DNA from: Stenotrophomonas hibiscicola ATCC 19867
GTDB taxonomy: Bacteria > Pseudomonadota > Gammaproteobacteria > Xanthomonadales > Xanthomonadaceae
NCBI RefSeq assembly: GCF_000382065.1
Contig: NZ_KB907500.1
Span: 593,001-657,000, forward strand
Direction of reading: 5' to 3'
DNA: 64,000 nt
This document shows, piece after piece, positions 15,682 through 26,556 of this stretch. How positions within the stretch are numbered: the stretch's first letter is position 1; each line of letters starts with the position of its first letter. The notes under the pieces are model-generated. The model searched no databases, was not told where the DNA came from, and saw only the letters and a program-made list of their open reading frames with translations. The translations under genes and the position numbers were made by a program.

Positions 15682-18600
15682 TCACTCGGCGGTCTTGCGC
15701 TTGAACACGCGCTGCACCACCACGAAGAACAGCGGCACGAAGAACACGCCGAGCACGGTGCCGACGATCATGCCGCCGAGCACGCCGGTGCCGATCGCCT
15801 GCTTGGCACCGGAGCCGGCGCCGGTGGAGATCGCCAGCGGTACCACGCCCATGCCGAAGGCGAGCGAGGTCATCACGATCGGGCGCAGGCGGTCGCGCAC
15901 GGCGTGCATGATCGACTCGATCAGGCTGGCGCCCTTTTCCAGGTTTTCCTTGGCGAACTCGACGATCAGGATCGCGTTCTTGCTGGTCAGGCCCACCGTG
16001 GTCAGCATCGCCACCTGGAAATAGATGTCGCGCTCCAGGCCCTTGAAGGTGTTGGCCAGCACCGCGCCGAGGATACCCAGCGGGGCCGCCAGCAGCACCG
16101 CGGTCGGTACGCTCCAGCTTTCATACATCGCGGCCAGGCACAGGAACACGATCATCAGCGACAGTGTGTACAGCAGTGGCGTCTGCGAGCCGGCCTGGCG
16201 TTCCTGGTAGGACATCGCCGTCCACTCGATGCCGAAGCCCGCCGGAAGCTGCTTGGCCAGCTGCTCGATCTCGGCCATGGCATCGCCGGAGGCGACACCC
16301 GGGGCCGGTTCGCCCTGGATCTCCATCGCCGACACACCGTTGTAGCGCTCCAGGCGCGGCGAACCGTAATCCCAGTGCTTGGTGGCGAATGCACTGAACG
16401 GCACCATCTCGCCCTTGTCGTTCTTCACGGACCAGAGGTCGAAGTCCTCCGGGACCATGCGGAACGGCTGGTCGGCCTGCACGAACACGCGCTTGACGCG
16501 GCCACGATCGACGAAGTCATCGATGTACGAGCTGCCCCACGCAGCGGCCAGCGTGCCGTTGATCTGGTCGATCGACAACCCCAGCGAGGTCGCCTTGGCC
16601 GCGTCGATGTCGATGCGGAACTGCGGCGTGTCCTCCTGGCCGTTCGGGCGCACGTTGGCCAGCTTCTTGCTGCCGGCGGCCAGGCCGAGCAGCTGGTTGC
16701 GTGCGGCGACCAGTGCCTCGTGGCCCTGGCCGCTGTTGTCCTTCAGGAAGAAGGTATAGCCCGAGGCAGTACCCAGTTCCGGAATGGCCGGCGGCGGGAA
16801 GGCAAAGATGAAGGCATCCTTGATCTGGCCCAGGGCCGCCATCGCACGACCGGTGATCGGCATCACGCCATTGTCGGCGTCACGCTCGCTCCAGTCCTTC
16901 AGCTTGACGAACGCCATGCCGGCGTTCTGGCCCATGCCGGCGAAGCTGAAGCCCTGCACGGAGAACACCGAATCCACCGCATCCTTCTCGTTCTGCAGGA
17001 AGTGGTTCTCCAATGCCGCGATCGATTCCAGCGTGCGCTCCTGGGTGGCGCCGACCGGGGCCTGCACCAGCGCCATCAGCACGCCCTGGTCTTCGTTGGG
17101 CAGGAACGAGCTGGGCAGGCGCACGAACAGCACGCCCATCAGCACGAACAGTGCCGCCACGATGCCCATGAAGCGCCACGGACGATGGATGATGCCGCGC
17201 ACACCACGCTGGTAACTTTCGCTGGTGCGGTCGAAGCCACGGTTGAAACCGTTGAAGAAGCGACCGACCAGGCCGCGGTGGGCAACATGATGCTCACCCT
17301 TCTTCAGCGGCTTGAGCATGGTCGCGCACAGTGCCGGCGTCAGCACGATCGCCACCAGCACCGACAACGCCATTGCAGAGACAATCGTGGCCGAGAACTG
17401 CCGGTAGATCACGCCGGTGGATCCGCTCATGAAGGCCATCGGCACGAACACCGCCGACAGCACCAGGCCGATACCCACCAGCGCACCGGTGATCTGGCCC
17501 ATCGACTTGCGGGTCGCTTCAAGCGGCGACAGTCCTTCCTCGGACATGATGCGCTCGACGTTCTCCACCACCACGATGGCATCGTCCACCAGCAGACCGA
17601 TCGCCAGCACCATCGCGAACATGGTCAGCATGTTCACCGAGAAGCCCAGCATCGCCAGCACGCCGAAGGTACCCAGCAGCACCACCGGCACGGCGATGGT
17701 CGGGATCAGGGTGGCGCGGAAGTTCTGCAGGAACAGGTACATCACCACGAACACCAGCACGATCGCTTCGAGCAGGGTCTGCACCACGCCCTTGATCGAC
17801 ACGCGCACGAACGGGGTGGTGTCGTACGGGATCTCGGCCTTCAGTCCGGCCGGGAAGAAGCTCTTCATGTCTTCCAGCGCAGCGTCCACGCCGGCCGCAG
17901 TATCCAGCGCGTTGGCGCCGGTGGCCAGGGTGACCGCCAGGCCGCTGGCCGGCTGGCCGTTGTAGCGGGTGACGAAGTCGTAGGACTCAGCCCCCAGTTC
18001 GACGCGGGCGACATCACCCAGGCGCAGCTCGGCACCGTCCTGCGCGCCGCGCACGATGATGTTGCGGAACTGTTCCGGGGTCTGCAGGCGCGACTGCGCG
18101 TTGATGGTGGCGTTGAGCTGCTGGCCCTTCACCGACGGCGCACCGCCGAGCTGGCCGATCGCCACCTGGGCATTCTGTGCCTTGATTGCCGCAGTCACTT
18201 CCGCGACGGACAGGCCATAGGTATGCAGCTTGTTCGGGTCCAGCCAGATGCGCATGGCGTACTTGCCACCGAATACCTGGATGTTGCCCACGCCTGGCAC
18301 GCGGCTCAGGCGATCGACGACATTGGAACCGACGTAGTCGGCGATGTCGTTGGCGTCCATGCTGCCGTTCTCGGACACGAACGCGATGACGTTCAGGAAG
18401 CCCGAGCTGGACTTGGCCACGTTGATGCCCTGCCGCTGCACTTCCTGCGGCAGCAGCGGCATGGCCAGCTGCAGCTTGTTCTGCACCTGCACCTGGGCGA
18501 TGTCCGGGTTGGTGCCGCTCTCGAAGGTCAGGGTGATGGTGGCCTGGCCGTTGGACGAGCTGTTGGAGGAGAAGTAGATCAGGCCATCAAGGCCCTTCAT

Positions 18601-18804
18601 GTTCTGCTCGATGATCTGCGTCACCGAGTCCTCGACCACCTTGGCCGATGCACCCGGGTAGGTGGCGCTGATTTCCACCGCCGGCGGCGCGACGTTGGGG
18701 TACATCGAGACCGGCAGCTTGAACAGGGCCAGGCCGCCGGCGAGCATGATGATGATGGCGATCACCCACGCGAAGATGGGTCGATCGATGAAAAAGCGTG
18801 CCAT
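15682..18804 (-). CDS. smeE: SmeE, RND multidrug efflux transporter
   Basis: This is the inner-membrane proton/drug antiporter of SmeDEF, of the HAE-1 family like AcrB. The product has 1040 residues, the normal length. It begins [17 protein letters not shown] and shows the porter-domain sequence [19 protein letters not shown]. The proton-relay pair of Asp residues is in [22 protein letters not shown] (TM4), and the TM10-12 region contains [18 protein letters not shown]. No truncation is seen. SmeDEF is known in S. maltophilia to export quinolones, tetracycline, chloramphenicol and other drugs. Confidence 0.97.
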   Translation of the reverse strand: MARFFIDRPIFAWVIAIIIMLAGGLALFKLPVSMYPNVAPPAVEISATYPGASAKVVEDSVTQIIEQNMKGLDGLIYFSSNSSSNGQATITLTFESGTNPDIAQVQVQNKLQLAMPLLPQEVQRQGINVAKSSSGFLNVIAFVSENGSMDANDIADYVGSNVVDRLSRVPGVGNIQVFGGKYAMRIWLDPNKLHTYGLSVAEVTAAIKAQNAQVAIGQLGGAPSVKGQQLNATINAQSRLQTPEQFRNIIVRGAQDGAELRLGDVARVELGAESYDFVTRYNGQPASGLAVTLATGANALDTAAGVDAALEDMKSFFPAGLKAEIPYDTTPFVRVSIKGVVQTLLEAIVLVFVVMYLFLQNFRATLIPTIAVPVVLLGTFGVLAMLGFSVNMLTMFAMVLAIGLLVDDAIVVVENVERIMSEEGLSPLEATRKSMGQITGALVGIGLVLSAVFVPMAFMSGSTGVIYRQFSATIVSAMALSVLVAIVLTPALCATMLKPLKKGEHHVAHRGLVGRFFNGFNRGFDRTSESYQRGVRGIIHRPWRFMGIVAALFVLMGVLFVRLPSSFLPNEDQGVLMALVQAPVGATQERTLESIAALENHFLQNEKDAVDSVFSVQGFSFAGMGQNAGMAFVKLKDWSERDADNGVMPITGRAMAALGQIKDAFIFAFPPPAIPELGTASGYTFFLKDNSGQGHEALVAARNQLLGLAAGSKKLANVRPNGQEDTPQFRIDIDAAKATSLGLSIDQINGTLAAAWGSSYIDDFVDRGRVKRVFVQADQPFRMVPEDFDLWSVKNDKGEMVPFSAFATKHWDYGSPRLERYNGVSAMEIQGEPAPGVASGDAMAEIEQLAKQLPAGFGIEWTAMSYQERQAGSQTPLLYTLSLMIVFLCLAAMYESWSVPTAVLLAAPLGILGAVLANTFKGLERDIYFQVAMLTTVGLTSKNAILIVEFAKENLEKGASLIESIMHAVRDRLRPIVMTSLAFGMGVVPLAISTGAGSGAKQAIGTGVLGGMIVGTVLGVFFVPLFFVVVQRVFKRKTAE

Positions 18805-18816
18805 GGGGTTCTCCGC

Positions 18817-20001
18817 TTACTTCGCGTCGCCGGCCGGGGCGGCAGGCTGGGCGGCTGCCGCCGGCTTGGCCGGTGCGTCGCCCTTTTCGGTGGCCCTGAC
18901 CGGCATGCCGGGGCCGATCTTCTGCAGGCCTTCGACGATGACCTTGTCACCGGCCTTCAGACCCTCCTCGACCAGCCACTTGTCGCCGACCGTGCGGCTG
19001 ACCTTGACCGGGCGTACTTCGACCTTGTTGTCCTTGCCGACCACCATCGCGGTGGTGTCGCCCTTCGGATCGCGGGCGATGCCCTGCATCGGCACCAGCA
19101 CTGCATCACTGCGCACGCCGCCGCCGATCACTGCGCGCACGTACATGCCCGGCATCAGCAGGCCATCCGGGTTGTCCACCTTCACGCGCAGGCCGAAGCT
19201 GCCGGTGGCCGGATCGACGCTGACTTCGGAGAACTCCAGCGTGCCCTTGTGCTCGAAGGTGCTGCCGTCTTCCATCAGGATGCTGACCGGCAGCGCCTGG
19301 TTATCCTGCAGGCGGCCAGCGGCCAGCTCACGGCGCAGCTGCAGCAGCTCGGCCGAGGACTGGGTCAGGTCGACGTAGATCGGGTCCAGCTGCTGCACGG
19401 TGGCCAGTGCATTGGCCTGGCCGGCGCTGACCAGCGCACCCTGGGTAACGCTGGACTTGCCGATGCGGCCGCTGATCGGCGCGGTGATGCGGGCATAGCC
19501 GAGGGTGACGTTGGCCGCGTCCAGCGAGGCCCTGGCGGCACCGACATCGGCCTCGGCCTGCTTCTGCGCGGCCACGGCGTTTTCCAGGTCCTGCTGGCTG
19601 ACCGCGTCGACCTTGGCCAGCTCGGTGATGCGCTTGGCGCTCAGGCGCGCGGCGTTGGCCGTGGCTTCGGCGCGGGCCAGCTGGGCGCGGGCGCTGTTGG
19701 CCTGGGCGCGGTAGCTGGCGTCCTCGATCTGGTACAGCGGCTCGCCGGCCTTGACCATGCCGCCTTCGGTGAACAGGCGCTTGGCAACGATGCCGTTGAC
19801 CTGCGGGCGCACTTCGGCGACCAGGAAGGCGTTGGTACGGCCCGGCAGTTCGCGGGTCAGGCCCACGGTTTCGGACTTCAGCGTGACCACGGTGACGTCA
19901 CCCGGGCCCTGCTCGGGGGCCTGGGGTTGGCCACCGCAGGCAGCCACGGCTGCGGCGATGGCCAGCGACAGTGCAAAGGGTCGGATTCGGCTCAGCAACA
20001 T
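18817..20001 (-). CDS. smeD: SmeD, periplasmic adaptor of the SmeDEF pump
   Basis: SmeD is the membrane fusion protein that joins SmeE to SmeF. The start at 20001 gives a lipoprotein signal MLLSRIRPFALSLAIAAAVAAC (Cys22) and 394 residues. A barrel-sandwich (lipoyl) half-motif is seen in RPQVNGIVAKRLFTEGGMVKAG. There is a long alpha-hairpin (about 100-170), then YARITAPISGRIG. A longer upstream reading exists but would remove the signal sequence. It is the first gene of smeDEF, with its promoter inside the SmeT operator. Confidence 0.96.
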   Translation of the reverse strand: MLLSRIRPFALSLAIAAAVAACGGQPQAPEQGPGDVTVVTLKSETVGLTRELPGRTNAFLVAEVRPQVNGIVAKRLFTEGGMVKAGEPLYQIEDASYRAQANSARAQLARAEATANAARLSAKRITELAKVDAVSQQDLENAVAAQKQAEADVGAARASLDAANVTLGYARITAPISGRIGKSSVTQGALVSAGQANALATVQQLDPIYVDLTQSSAELLQLRRELAAGRLQDNQALPVSILMEDGSTFEHKGTLEFSEVSVDPATGSFGLRVKVDNPDGLLMPGMYVRAVIGGGVRSDAVLVPMQGIARDPKGDTTAMVVGKDNKVEVRPVKVSRTVGDKWLVEEGLKAGDKVIVEGLQKIGPGMPVRATEKGDAPAKPAAAAQPAAPAGDAK

Positions 20002-20135
20002 GACGGAAAGGCTCTTAGGGCAAGGAATCTCAAATCGCGCTGATACAGGCCGAAAGCGCCAGCAGGCAACGCGCACCAGCGGGGAGTGGGAGCCGGACCG
20101 GCCTGCCACGCACACGACGGGAATGATGGGAGCGA

Positions 20136-20175
20136 AATATACATACATGCTTGTTTGTTTGTAAACCGGTACAAT
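20136..20175. promoter_or_regulatory. smeT-smeDEF divergent promoter and SmeT operator
   Basis: The AT-rich pseudo-palindrome (core ACATACATGCTTGTTTGTTT at 20141-20160) lies between the divergent genes. On the minus strand, TTTACA (20160-20165) and TATATT (20136-20141), 18 bases apart, form a smeD promoter overlapping it fully. On the plus strand TACAAT (20170-20175) is a -10 for smeT. SmeT is known to bind a 28-base pseudo-palindrome here, which explains its repression of both genes. The extent I give is read from the sequence. Confidence 0.8.
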
Positions 20176-20208
20176 TCAGCCACGTTTCACCCGCACTCGT
20201 ACCTACCC

Positions 20209-20868
20209 ATGGCCCGCAAGACCAAAGAGGACACCCAGGCAACCCGGGAAGGCATCCTTGACGCCGCCGAAGCCTGCTTCCATGAACACGGCGTGGCCCG
20301 TACCACGCTGGAGATGATCGGCGCCCGCGCCGGCTATACCCGTGGCGCGGTGTACTGGCACTTCAAGAACAAGAGCGAGGTGCTGGCCGCGATCGTCGAG
20401 CGGGTGCACCTGCCCTTCATGCAGGAACTGGAGCGCACCTCCACCGACCAGCGCGACACCCCGGTGCACGACCTGCGCGCGGTGATGATCCACTCGTTCA
20501 TCGAGCTGTCCGAGGACGAACGCCTGCGCAAGACCATGGAAATCATGCTGCGCAGCGATGCGTCGGCCGACACCAGGGTCCTGACCGAAATGCAGCAGGC
20601 CGGCTTCCGCGATGCGCTGGACCGGATGGAGCGCGCCCTGCGCCGCGCCAAGGACCTGGGCCAGCTGCGCGAGGGCGCCGACCCGAAGATCGCCGCACGC
20701 ATGCTGCACGCCACCGTGCTGGGCGTGCTGCACGGCGCGATGGTCGAACCGGAACTGATGGACCTCAAGCGCGATGGCATGCTCGCGCTGGACATGACCC
20801 TGGCCGCCTACGTGAAGGATGGTGTGTTCGTTCCCGGCACCGTCCCCGAGCCGCTGCCCGAGGCGTGA
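20209..20868 (+). CDS. smeT: SmeT, TetR-family repressor of smeDEF
   Basis: SmeT represses smeDEF and itself; its loss causes multidrug resistance. The start at 20209 (MARKTKEDTQATREGILDAA) gives 219 residues, the described SmeT length. An N-terminal TetR helix-turn-helix is visible at about 30-55 (TTLEMIGARAGYTRGAVYWHF), followed by an all-helical ligand-binding domain. No stop, frameshift or obvious disruption is present, so the repressor looks intact in this isolate. It is divergent from smeD, with about 208 bases between start codons. Confidence 0.97.
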   Translation: MARKTKEDTQATREGILDAAEACFHEHGVARTTLEMIGARAGYTRGAVYWHFKNKSEVLAAIVERVHLPFMQELERTSTDQRDTPVHDLRAVMIHSFIELSEDERLRKTMEIMLRSDASADTRVLTEMQQAGFRDALDRMERALRRAKDLGQLREGADPKIAARMLHATVLGVLHGAMVEPELMDLKRDGMLALDMTLAAYVKDGVFVPGTVPEPLPEA

Positions 20869-20914
20869 ACGAGGCTGCTCCCATCACTGCGGCACCCCCT
20901 GCAAGGGCAGATCG

Positions 20915-21907
20915 ATGATCCTGGACAACGTGGTGTGGGGCTTCATCGGGTGTGGCAGCGTCACCGAGAAGAAGAGCGGGCCGGCCCTGGCCAACACGCC
21001 GGGCTCACGGGTAGTGGCGGTCATGCGCCGCAATGCCGCATTGGCCGAAGACTATGCACGCCGCCACGCGATTCCGCGCTGGTACGCGGACGCCGATGCA
21101 CTCATCGCCGATCCGGAGGTGAACGCGGTCTACGTTGCAACACCGCCCTCCACGCACATGCACTACGCATTGCAGGCGATTGCTGCAGGCAAGCCGGTCT
21201 ACATCGAAAAGCCGATGGCCATGAACCACGACGAGTGCCAGCGCATCATCGCGGCCAGCGCCCGCAGCGGCGTGCCCGTGTTCGTGGCCTACTACCGCCG
21301 TGCCCTGCCCCGCTTCGCACAGGTGAAGCAGCTGCTGGACAGCGGCGCGATCGGTACGCCGCGCAGCGTGCGCGCCACCCTGCATCGGCCACATTCGGCG
21401 GCTGCCGCATCGCCGGGCTTCTGGCGAACCAACCCCGCCATCGCCGGCGGCGGGCTGTTCGTCGACCTGGGCTCACACACGCTGGACCTGCTCGACCATC
21501 TGCTGGGGCCCCTGAGCGACGTGCGCGGCCTGGCCAGTTCGTTGACCGGCGCCTACGCCGCCGAAGACAGCGTCTCGATGTGCTTCCGCACCGGGGTGGG
21601 GGCGCACGGCATCGCGCAATGGAGCTTCTGCGCGTTCCGCCGACAGGACGAGGTCGAGATCACCGGCGACCTGGGGCAGCTGCGCTTTGCCACCTTCGAG
21701 GACGTTCCGGTGGTGCTGGAGACCGAAGCGGGCGTGCAGGTATTCGATATCCCGAACCCGCCATCGGTCCAGCAGCCGTTGATCGCCTCCGTCGTGGACG
21801 AACTGCGCGGCCACGGGCACTCGCCCTCGAACGGCATCAGCGCCGCCCGCACCAGTGCAGTGATCGACCAGGTACTGCAGGCCTACCGCGCCCGGCAATC
21901 GCGCTGA
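20915..21907 (+). CDS. Gfo/Idh/MocA-family oxidoreductase
   Basis: This 330-residue NAD(P)-dependent dehydrogenase acts on sugars or cyclitols. The N-terminal Rossmann motif is WGFIGCGSVTEKKSGPAL (about 6-23). The family's catalytic Lys lies in VYIEKPMAMNHDEC and the substrate-domain motif is GGGLFVDLGSHTLDLLDHLLG. The start at 20915 is placed directly before the Rossmann fold. It follows smeT by 46 bases on the same strand and could be read through from it. A perfect terminator lies just downstream. The substrate is not predictable. Confidence 0.88.
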   Translation: MILDNVVWGFIGCGSVTEKKSGPALANTPGSRVVAVMRRNAALAEDYARRHAIPRWYADADALIADPEVNAVYVATPPSTHMHYALQAIAAGKPVYIEKPMAMNHDECQRIIAASARSGVPVFVAYYRRALPRFAQVKQLLDSGAIGTPRSVRATLHRPHSAAAASPGFWRTNPAIAGGGLFVDLGSHTLDLLDHLLGPLSDVRGLASSLTGAYAAEDSVSMCFRTGVGAHGIAQWSFCAFRRQDEVEITGDLGQLRFATFEDVPVVLETEAGVQVFDIPNPPSVQQPLIASVVDELRGHGHSPSNGISAARTSAVIDQVLQAYRARQSR

Positions 21908-21917
21908 GCGCCAACGC

Positions 21918-21947
21918 AAAAGGCCGCCCTGCGGCGGCCTTTTCTGT
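21918..21947. terminator. Bidirectional rho-independent terminator
   Basis: AAAAGGCCGCC (21918-21928), loop CTGC, and GGCGGCCTTTT (21933-21943) form a perfect 11-pair stem with A/T flanks. It lies between the converging oxidoreductase and hslU genes and can terminate both. Confidence 0.9.
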
Positions 21948-22003
21948 TGCAGCGGATGGAGTCAGGGCCCTCGCCACGGCGAAGGATCCGACCTCGATGC
22001 GCA

Positions 22004-23377
22004 CTACAGGATGTAGCGGCTCAGGTCCGGGTCCTGCACCAGCTCACCCAGGTGTGCATCGACGTAGGCGCTGTCGATGGCCAGGGTTTCTCCATCGCGG
22101 TCCGGTGCCTCGTAGCTGAGCGAATCCAGCAGGCGCTCCAGCACCGTATGCAGGCGGCGCGCGCCGATGTTTTCCTGGCGCTCGTTCACCTGGAACGCGA
22201 TCTCGGCCAGGCGCTCGATGGCATCGGCAGTGAAACTGACCTTGACGCCTTCGGTGGCCAGCAGTGCTTCGTACTGCTTGGTCAGCGCCGCCTTCGGTTC
22301 GGTCAGGATGCGCACGAAGTCGCCCTTGCTCAACGCGCCCAGCTCAACGCGGATCGGGAAACGGCCCTGCAGCTCCGGAATCAGGTCGCTGGGCTTGGCC
22401 AGGTGGAACGCGCCCGACGCGATGAACAGGATGTGGTCGGTCTTGATCGTGCCGTACTTGGTGGACACGTTGGAGCCTTCCACCAGCGGCAGCAGGTCGC
22501 GCTGCACGCCTTCGCGGGAGACATCGCCACCGCCCACGTTGTCGCCGCGCTTGGCAACCTTGTCGATCTCGTCGATGAAGACGATGCCGTGCTGCTCGCA
22601 GGCCTCGATTGCCGCAGTGCGGATATCGTCCTCGTTGACCAGCTTGCCGGCCTCTTCCTCGATCAGCAGCGGACGCGCGGCCTTGATGGTCAGCGTGCGC
22701 TTGTGCGCCTTCGCGCCGCCACCCAGGTTGGCGAACATCGACTTCAGCTGCTGGCCCATTTCCTCCATGCCCGGCGGGGTCATGATGTCCATGCTGACAT
22801 TGGCCGCCAGGTCGAGCTCGATCTCACGCTCGTCCAGCTCACCGTTGCGCAGCATCTTGCGGAACTTGATGCGGGTCTCGTTGTCCTGCGCCGACGGTTC
22901 GTTGCGGGCGACTTCAGGATCGAAACCGATGCCGCCGCTACGACGCGGCAGCAGCGCATCGAGGATGCGGTCTTCGGCGCGTTCTTCGGCCTGGGTACGC
23001 ACGCGCACCTTGGCCTGTTCGCGATAGAGCTTGACCGCGGTGTCGGCCAGGTCGCGGATGATCTGCTCGACGTCCTTGCCGACGTAGCCCACTTCGGTGA
23101 AGCGCGTGGCTTCGACCTTCACGAACGGCGCGTTGGCCAACGTAGCCAGGCGGCGCGCGATCTCGGTCTTGCCGACGCCGGTCGGGCCGATCATCAGGAT
23201 GTTCTTGGGCATCACTTCATTGCGAAGCTCCGGCGCCAGCTGCATGCGGCGCCAGCGGTTGCGCAGGGCGATGGCCACGGCACGCTTGGCGTCGTGCTGG
23301 CCCACGATATGCCGGTCCAGTTCCTGCACGATCTCGCGCGGGGTCATGGTGGCGGAGGATACTTCGATCTTCGACAT
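22004..23377 (-). CDS. hslU: HslU, AAA+ ATPase of the HslVU protease
   Basis: HslU unfolds substrates and feeds them to HslV. The start at 23377 ([20 protein letters not shown]) yields 457 residues. The Walker A motif is GPTGVGKTE (about 64-72), preceded by [22 protein letters not shown]. The pore-loop region is [17 protein letters not shown], Walker B is [11 protein letters not shown], and the C-terminal tail ends DLSRYIL, the peptide that docks into HslV. The variable I-domain lies at about 110-240. It follows hslV by 106 bases containing a REP element. Confidence 0.97.
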   Translation of the reverse strand: MSKIEVSSATMTPREIVQELDRHIVGQHDAKRAVAIALRNRWRRMQLAPELRNEVMPKNILMIGPTGVGKTEIARRLATLANAPFVKVEATRFTEVGYVGKDVEQIIRDLADTAVKLYREQAKVRVRTQAEERAEDRILDALLPRRSGGIGFDPEVARNEPSAQDNETRIKFRKMLRNGELDEREIELDLAANVSMDIMTPPGMEEMGQQLKSMFANLGGGAKAHKRTLTIKAARPLLIEEEAGKLVNEDDIRTAAIEACEQHGIVFIDEIDKVAKRGDNVGGGDVSREGVQRDLLPLVEGSNVSTKYGTIKTDHILFIASGAFHLAKPSDLIPELQGRFPIRVELGALSKGDFVRILTEPKAALTKQYEALLATEGVKVSFTADAIERLAEIAFQVNERQENIGARRLHTVLERLLDSLSYEAPDRDGETLAIDSAYVDAHLGELVQDPDLSRYIL

Positions 23378-23430
23378 GGATGTGCTCACGAATTCGTTGT
23401 CTACGATGCCGGAACCGAACGGCCCCGGAC

Positions 23431-23455
23431 GGTAGCGCCGGGCCATGCCCGGCGA
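23431..23455 (+). repeat. GTAG REP between hslV and hslU
   Basis: GGTAGCGCCGGGCCATGCCC followed by GGCGA, a single copy in the intercistronic gap of an operon. Confidence 0.88.
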
Positions 23456-23483
23456 ATCTGGAATGTCTGTGACGGGTTCCCCG

Positions 23484-24035
23484 TCACAGCTCCTCGACCA
23501 CCACGTTGCGGTTGGTGTAGATGCAGATGTCGCCGGCGATGCCGATCGCTTCACTGGCAATCGTGCGCGCATCCAGTTCGGTATGTGCCATCAGCGCGCG
23601 CGCAGCCGACAGTGCATACGAGCCACCGGAGCCGATGGCGATGATGCCGTCCTCCGGTTCGATCACATCGCCGGTGCCGCTGATGATCAGCGAGGTTTCC
23701 TTGTCAGCCACGGCCAACAGGGCTTCAAGCTTTCCGAGGCGGCGCTCGGTGCGCCAATCCTTGGCCAGCTCGACCGCGGCGCGCTGCAGCTGGCCGTGCT
23801 TTTCCAGCTTGGCCTCGAACAGCTCGAACAGGGTGAAGGCATCGGCCGCGGCGCCGGCGAATCCGGCCAGCACCTGGCCGTCGCGGCCAAGGCGGCGCAC
23901 CTTGCGCGCGTTGCCCTTCATCACGGTGTGGCCCAGCGTGACCTGGCCGTCGCCGGCAATGGCCACGTGCTCGCCGCGACGGACGCAGACGATGGTGGTG
24001 GCGTGGAAAACGTTGGGGTTCTGACTGGGGTCCAT
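23484..24035 (-). CDS. hslV: HslV, peptidase subunit of HslVU
   Basis: HslV is the proteasome-like N-terminal threonine peptidase. The 183 residues contain the mature start [20 protein letters not shown], but the only usable start codon lies 12 codons upstream ([12 protein letters not shown]). The protein is therefore made with a 12-residue pro-segment that must be cut to expose Thr13, unlike E. coli, where only Met precedes the Thr. The remainder follows the family, including [21 protein letters not shown]. It is encoded 85 bases after xerC and upstream of hslU. Confidence 0.96.
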   Translation of the reverse strand: MDPSQNPNVFHATTIVCVRRGEHVAIAGDGQVTLGHTVMKGNARKVRRLGRDGQVLAGFAGAAADAFTLFELFEAKLEKHGQLQRAAVELAKDWRTERRLGKLEALLAVADKETSLIISGTGDVIEPEDGIIAIGSGGSYALSAARALMAHTELDARTIASEAIGIAGDICIYTNRNVVVEEL

Positions 24036-24120
24036 GATGCCTCCGGGGTGACAGAACCAGAGGTGGGGACTGCGCTGCGCCCTTCAAGCCACCCGCGACC
24101 GGCCGCCGCAGGGGCAACGT

Positions 24121-25017
24121 TCAGCTTTCTCCGCTGCCGTCGTTGCTGCGTCGGCGCTTCGCGCGCGGGTGCGCGGCGTCGTAGACCTTGGCCAGGTGCT
24201 GGAAATCGAGGTGGGTGTAGATCTGCGTGGTAGCGATGTCGGCGTGGCCGAGCAGTTCCTGCACGCCGCGCAGGTCACCGGACGACTCCAGGATGTGGCT
24301 GGCAAAACTGTGCCGCAGCATGTGCGGGTGCACCTGCTTGAACAGGCCCTGGCGCTGCGCCAGCTGGCGGATGCGGATCTGTACCGCACGCGGGCTGATC
24401 GGCCCGTTGCGGCCGGGGAATACCGGCGAAGACGGGCCGCCACCACTTTCCGCGCGCCACGCCTGCAGCGCTTCGCGCGCCGGCCGGCCGAACGGCACCC
24501 TGCGCTGGCGGTTGCCCTTGCCCAGCACGTTGACCAAGCCGCTGTCGAAATCCAGATCGCGCCAAGTCAGCGCGCAGACTTCGCTCAGGCGCAGGCCCGA
24601 GGAATAGAACAGCTCCAGCAGCGCGCGGTCACGCCGGCCGAGGTCGCCGTCCGGCTCCAGCTCGACCAGCTGCACGGCCTCATCGGCATCGAGAACCTGC
24701 GGCAAGCGGCGCGGCGCGCGCGGGGCCTTCAACGTCGCTGCCGGGCTGGCCTCGATGCGTCCGTGCTTGAGCAGCCAGGCGTAGAAGCTTCGGCAGGCCG
24801 ACAGGCGGCGCTGCAGGCTCTTGGCCGACAGGCCGCGGCGATGCTCATCGGCCACGAACTGGCGCAACGCTTCGGCATCGAGTGCCTCCACGGCTACGCC
24901 ACGCGGCTCGGCCCAGGCCGACAGCGCGTCCAGGTCGCGGCGGTAGGCGTCGAGTGTGTGCGCCGACATCCGCCGCTCCACCTGCAGATGCTGCAGGAAC
25001 GCCTGTACCGCGCTCAT
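24121..25017 (-). CDS. xerC: Tyrosine recombinase XerC
   Basis: XerC resolves chromosome dimers at dif together with XerD. The 298 residues have an N-terminal SAM-like DNA-binding domain (about 1-85) and a catalytic domain with all expected residues: Arg143 in SSGLRLSEV, Lys167 in LGKGNRQRR, His232 and Arg235 in HPHMLRHS, His258 in LGHADI, and nucleophile Tyr267 in TTQIYTHLD. Gene order dapF-DUF484-xerC matches E. coli dapF-yigA-xerC and identifies it as XerC rather than XerD. Confidence 0.96.
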   Translation of the reverse strand: MSAVQAFLQHLQVERRMSAHTLDAYRRDLDALSAWAEPRGVAVEALDAEALRQFVADEHRRGLSAKSLQRRLSACRSFYAWLLKHGRIEASPAATLKAPRAPRRLPQVLDADEAVQLVELEPDGDLGRRDRALLELFYSSGLRLSEVCALTWRDLDFDSGLVNVLGKGNRQRRVPFGRPAREALQAWRAESGGGPSSPVFPGRNGPISPRAVQIRIRQLAQRQGLFKQVHPHMLRHSFASHILESSGDLRGVQELLGHADIATTQIYTHLDFQHLAKVYDAAHPRAKRRRSNDGSGES

Positions 25018-25033
25018 CGCCGTCGTGCCCTGC

Positions 25034-25708
25034 TCAGCTCGGGAAGCGCTTCAGGCCAGTGGCCAGGGCGTCGCCCATCATGCGCAGGAACAACGTGCCC
25101 ATGCCCGGGTAGAAACGGTTCGGATCATGGCTGCCGACCGCGATCAGGCCAACCCCCGGCAGCGGCAGCAGCGCGGTGGTCTGCACCTCCTCGCTGCGCG
25201 CGCCGTACAGCACGGCGTTCTTCTCCGGCTGCAGGCGGCCGCAGATCGGCTCGCCGTCCTTCAGGCAGTCGCGGAACGGGCCCAGTTGCGGATCATCGGC
25301 GGCGATCACCTGCAGCCAGTCGGCCTGTTCCAGCCCGGCCACCGGCGCATGCACCACCAGCCGCACCAGGTCGCCGGCGAAGTCTTCCTGCAACGAAGCG
25401 GCCATCGCACGCAGAGTGTCGGCCGCATTGTCCTGCTTCATCAGTGCCAGGGTCAGCTGATGCGTGCGCACCGCCAGCCGCTCGTTGACCTGGGCGGTCG
25501 CGCCCAGGTCGGCCAACCGTCGCGCCAGCTCGCGGTTCTTCTCGCGCAGCACTTCCAGCTGGTAGCTGGCCAGCGATGCGGTCGGGCCGTCATCGCGCGG
25601 CACCACCAGGGTCAGGGCCAGGTCCGGGAACTGTTTGAGGAAGCCGGGATGACGCCGCAACCAGGCAGCGACTTCGTGGGCCCCGAGCTTGTCGACGGTT
25701 TCGCTCAT
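25034..25708 (-). CDS. DUF484 family protein (YigA-like, GAF-type fold)
   Basis: The 224-residue soluble protein is a DUF484 member and starts [24 protein letters not shown] at 25708, overlapping the dapF stop as ATGA. A coiled coil (about 60-100, [21 protein letters not shown]) precedes a C-terminal GAF-like domain ending [22 protein letters not shown]. Its biochemical role is unknown. It always travels with dapF and xerC, and xerC begins 16 bases downstream. Confidence 0.9.
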   Translation of the reverse strand: MSETVDKLGAHEVAAWLRRHPGFLKQFPDLALTLVVPRDDGPTASLASYQLEVLREKNRELARRLADLGATAQVNERLAVRTHQLTLALMKQDNAADTLRAMAASLQEDFAGDLVRLVVHAPVAGLEQADWLQVIAADDPQLGPFRDCLKDGEPICGRLQPEKNAVLYGARSEEVQTTALLPLPGVGLIAVGSHDPNRFYPGMGTLFLRMMGDALATGLKRFPS

Positions 25709-26556
25709 GCCATCCACTCCCCTTCGAAGACGAATGCGGTCGGGCCGGCCATCACCACAGGCTGGCCATCCCCCGGCCACTGGATGCGCAGGTCACCACC
25801 GGGCAGGCTGATGCGGGCATCGCGCTGCAGGCGGCCGCGCTGCATCAGGGTCACCGCAGCGGCGCAGGCGCCACTGCCACAGGCCAAGGTTTCGCCGACG
25901 CCGCGCTCGAACACGCGCAGGCGGGCGTGCGCCGGGCCCATCACCTGGGCGAAGCCCACGTTCACCGAGCGCGGGAACGAGGCATGCTGCTGCAGCAGCG
26001 CACCGACGCGCTCGACCGGCGCAGCATCGATCAGGCCGACTTCGATCACCGCATGCGGGTTGCCCATCGACACTGCGGCGAAGCGCACGCTTTCGCCCTG
26101 CAGCGGCAGCAGGTATTCCTCGCGCGGATGGGCGAAGCCCATCAGCGGCACGTTGGCCGGCTCAAAGGCAGGCACGCCCATGGTTACGGCGAACTGTCCG
26201 TCACCGAGCACCTTCACTTCATGGCTGGCCAGCGGGCTGTCGATGACGAACGCATCGCCCTGCGCACTCCCTTGGCGCACCAGCCAGGCCGCGATGCAGC
26301 GCGCGCCATTGCCGCACTGCTCGGAATTGGAACCGTCGGCATTCCAGATGCGGTACGAGGCCACCGAGCCTTCCGCACGCGGCGCTTCGATGGTCAGGAT
26401 CTGGTCGCAGCCGACGCCGGTGTGGCGGTCGGCAAGGCGCGCGGCCAGTTCGGGCGTAGGCGGCGCGGTGCCGTCACGCAGGTCGATCACTACAAAATCA
26501 TTGCCCGCGCCGTGCATCTTGCTGAAGCGCAGCGCCGTGGAACTGGCCTTACTCAT
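25705..26556 (-). CDS. dapF: Diaminopimelate epimerase
   Basis: DapF converts LL- to meso-diaminopimelate for lysine and peptidoglycan synthesis. The start at 26556 gives [21 protein letters not shown] and 283 residues. The two catalytic cysteines are in [11 protein letters not shown] and [11 protein letters not shown], and the substrate residues in MGNPHAV are present. The start overlaps the 3' end of lptM by 8 bases; the stop overlaps DUF484. Confidence 0.97.
   Translation of the reverse strand: MSKASSTALRFSKMHGAGNDFVVIDLRDGTAPPTPELAARLADRHTGVGCDQILTIEAPRAEGSVASYRIWNADGSNSEQCGNGARCIAAWLVRQGSAQGDAFVIDSPLASHEVKVLGDGQFAVTMGVPAFEPANVPLMGFAHPREEYLLPLQGESVRFAAVSMGNPHAVIEVGLIDAAPVERVGALLQQHASFPRSVNVGFAQVMGPAHARLRVFERGVGETLACGSGACAAAVTLMQRGRLQRDARISLPGGDLRIQWPGDGQPVVMAGPTAFVFEGEWMA

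Noticed and set aside
15622-20043. A 1473-codon open frame on the plus strand antisense to smeDEF
   Set aside because: It is a by-product of high GC content opposite three well-supported genes on the minus strand. Its translation is rich in His, Gln, Arg and Asp with no known domain, and it has no start signal.
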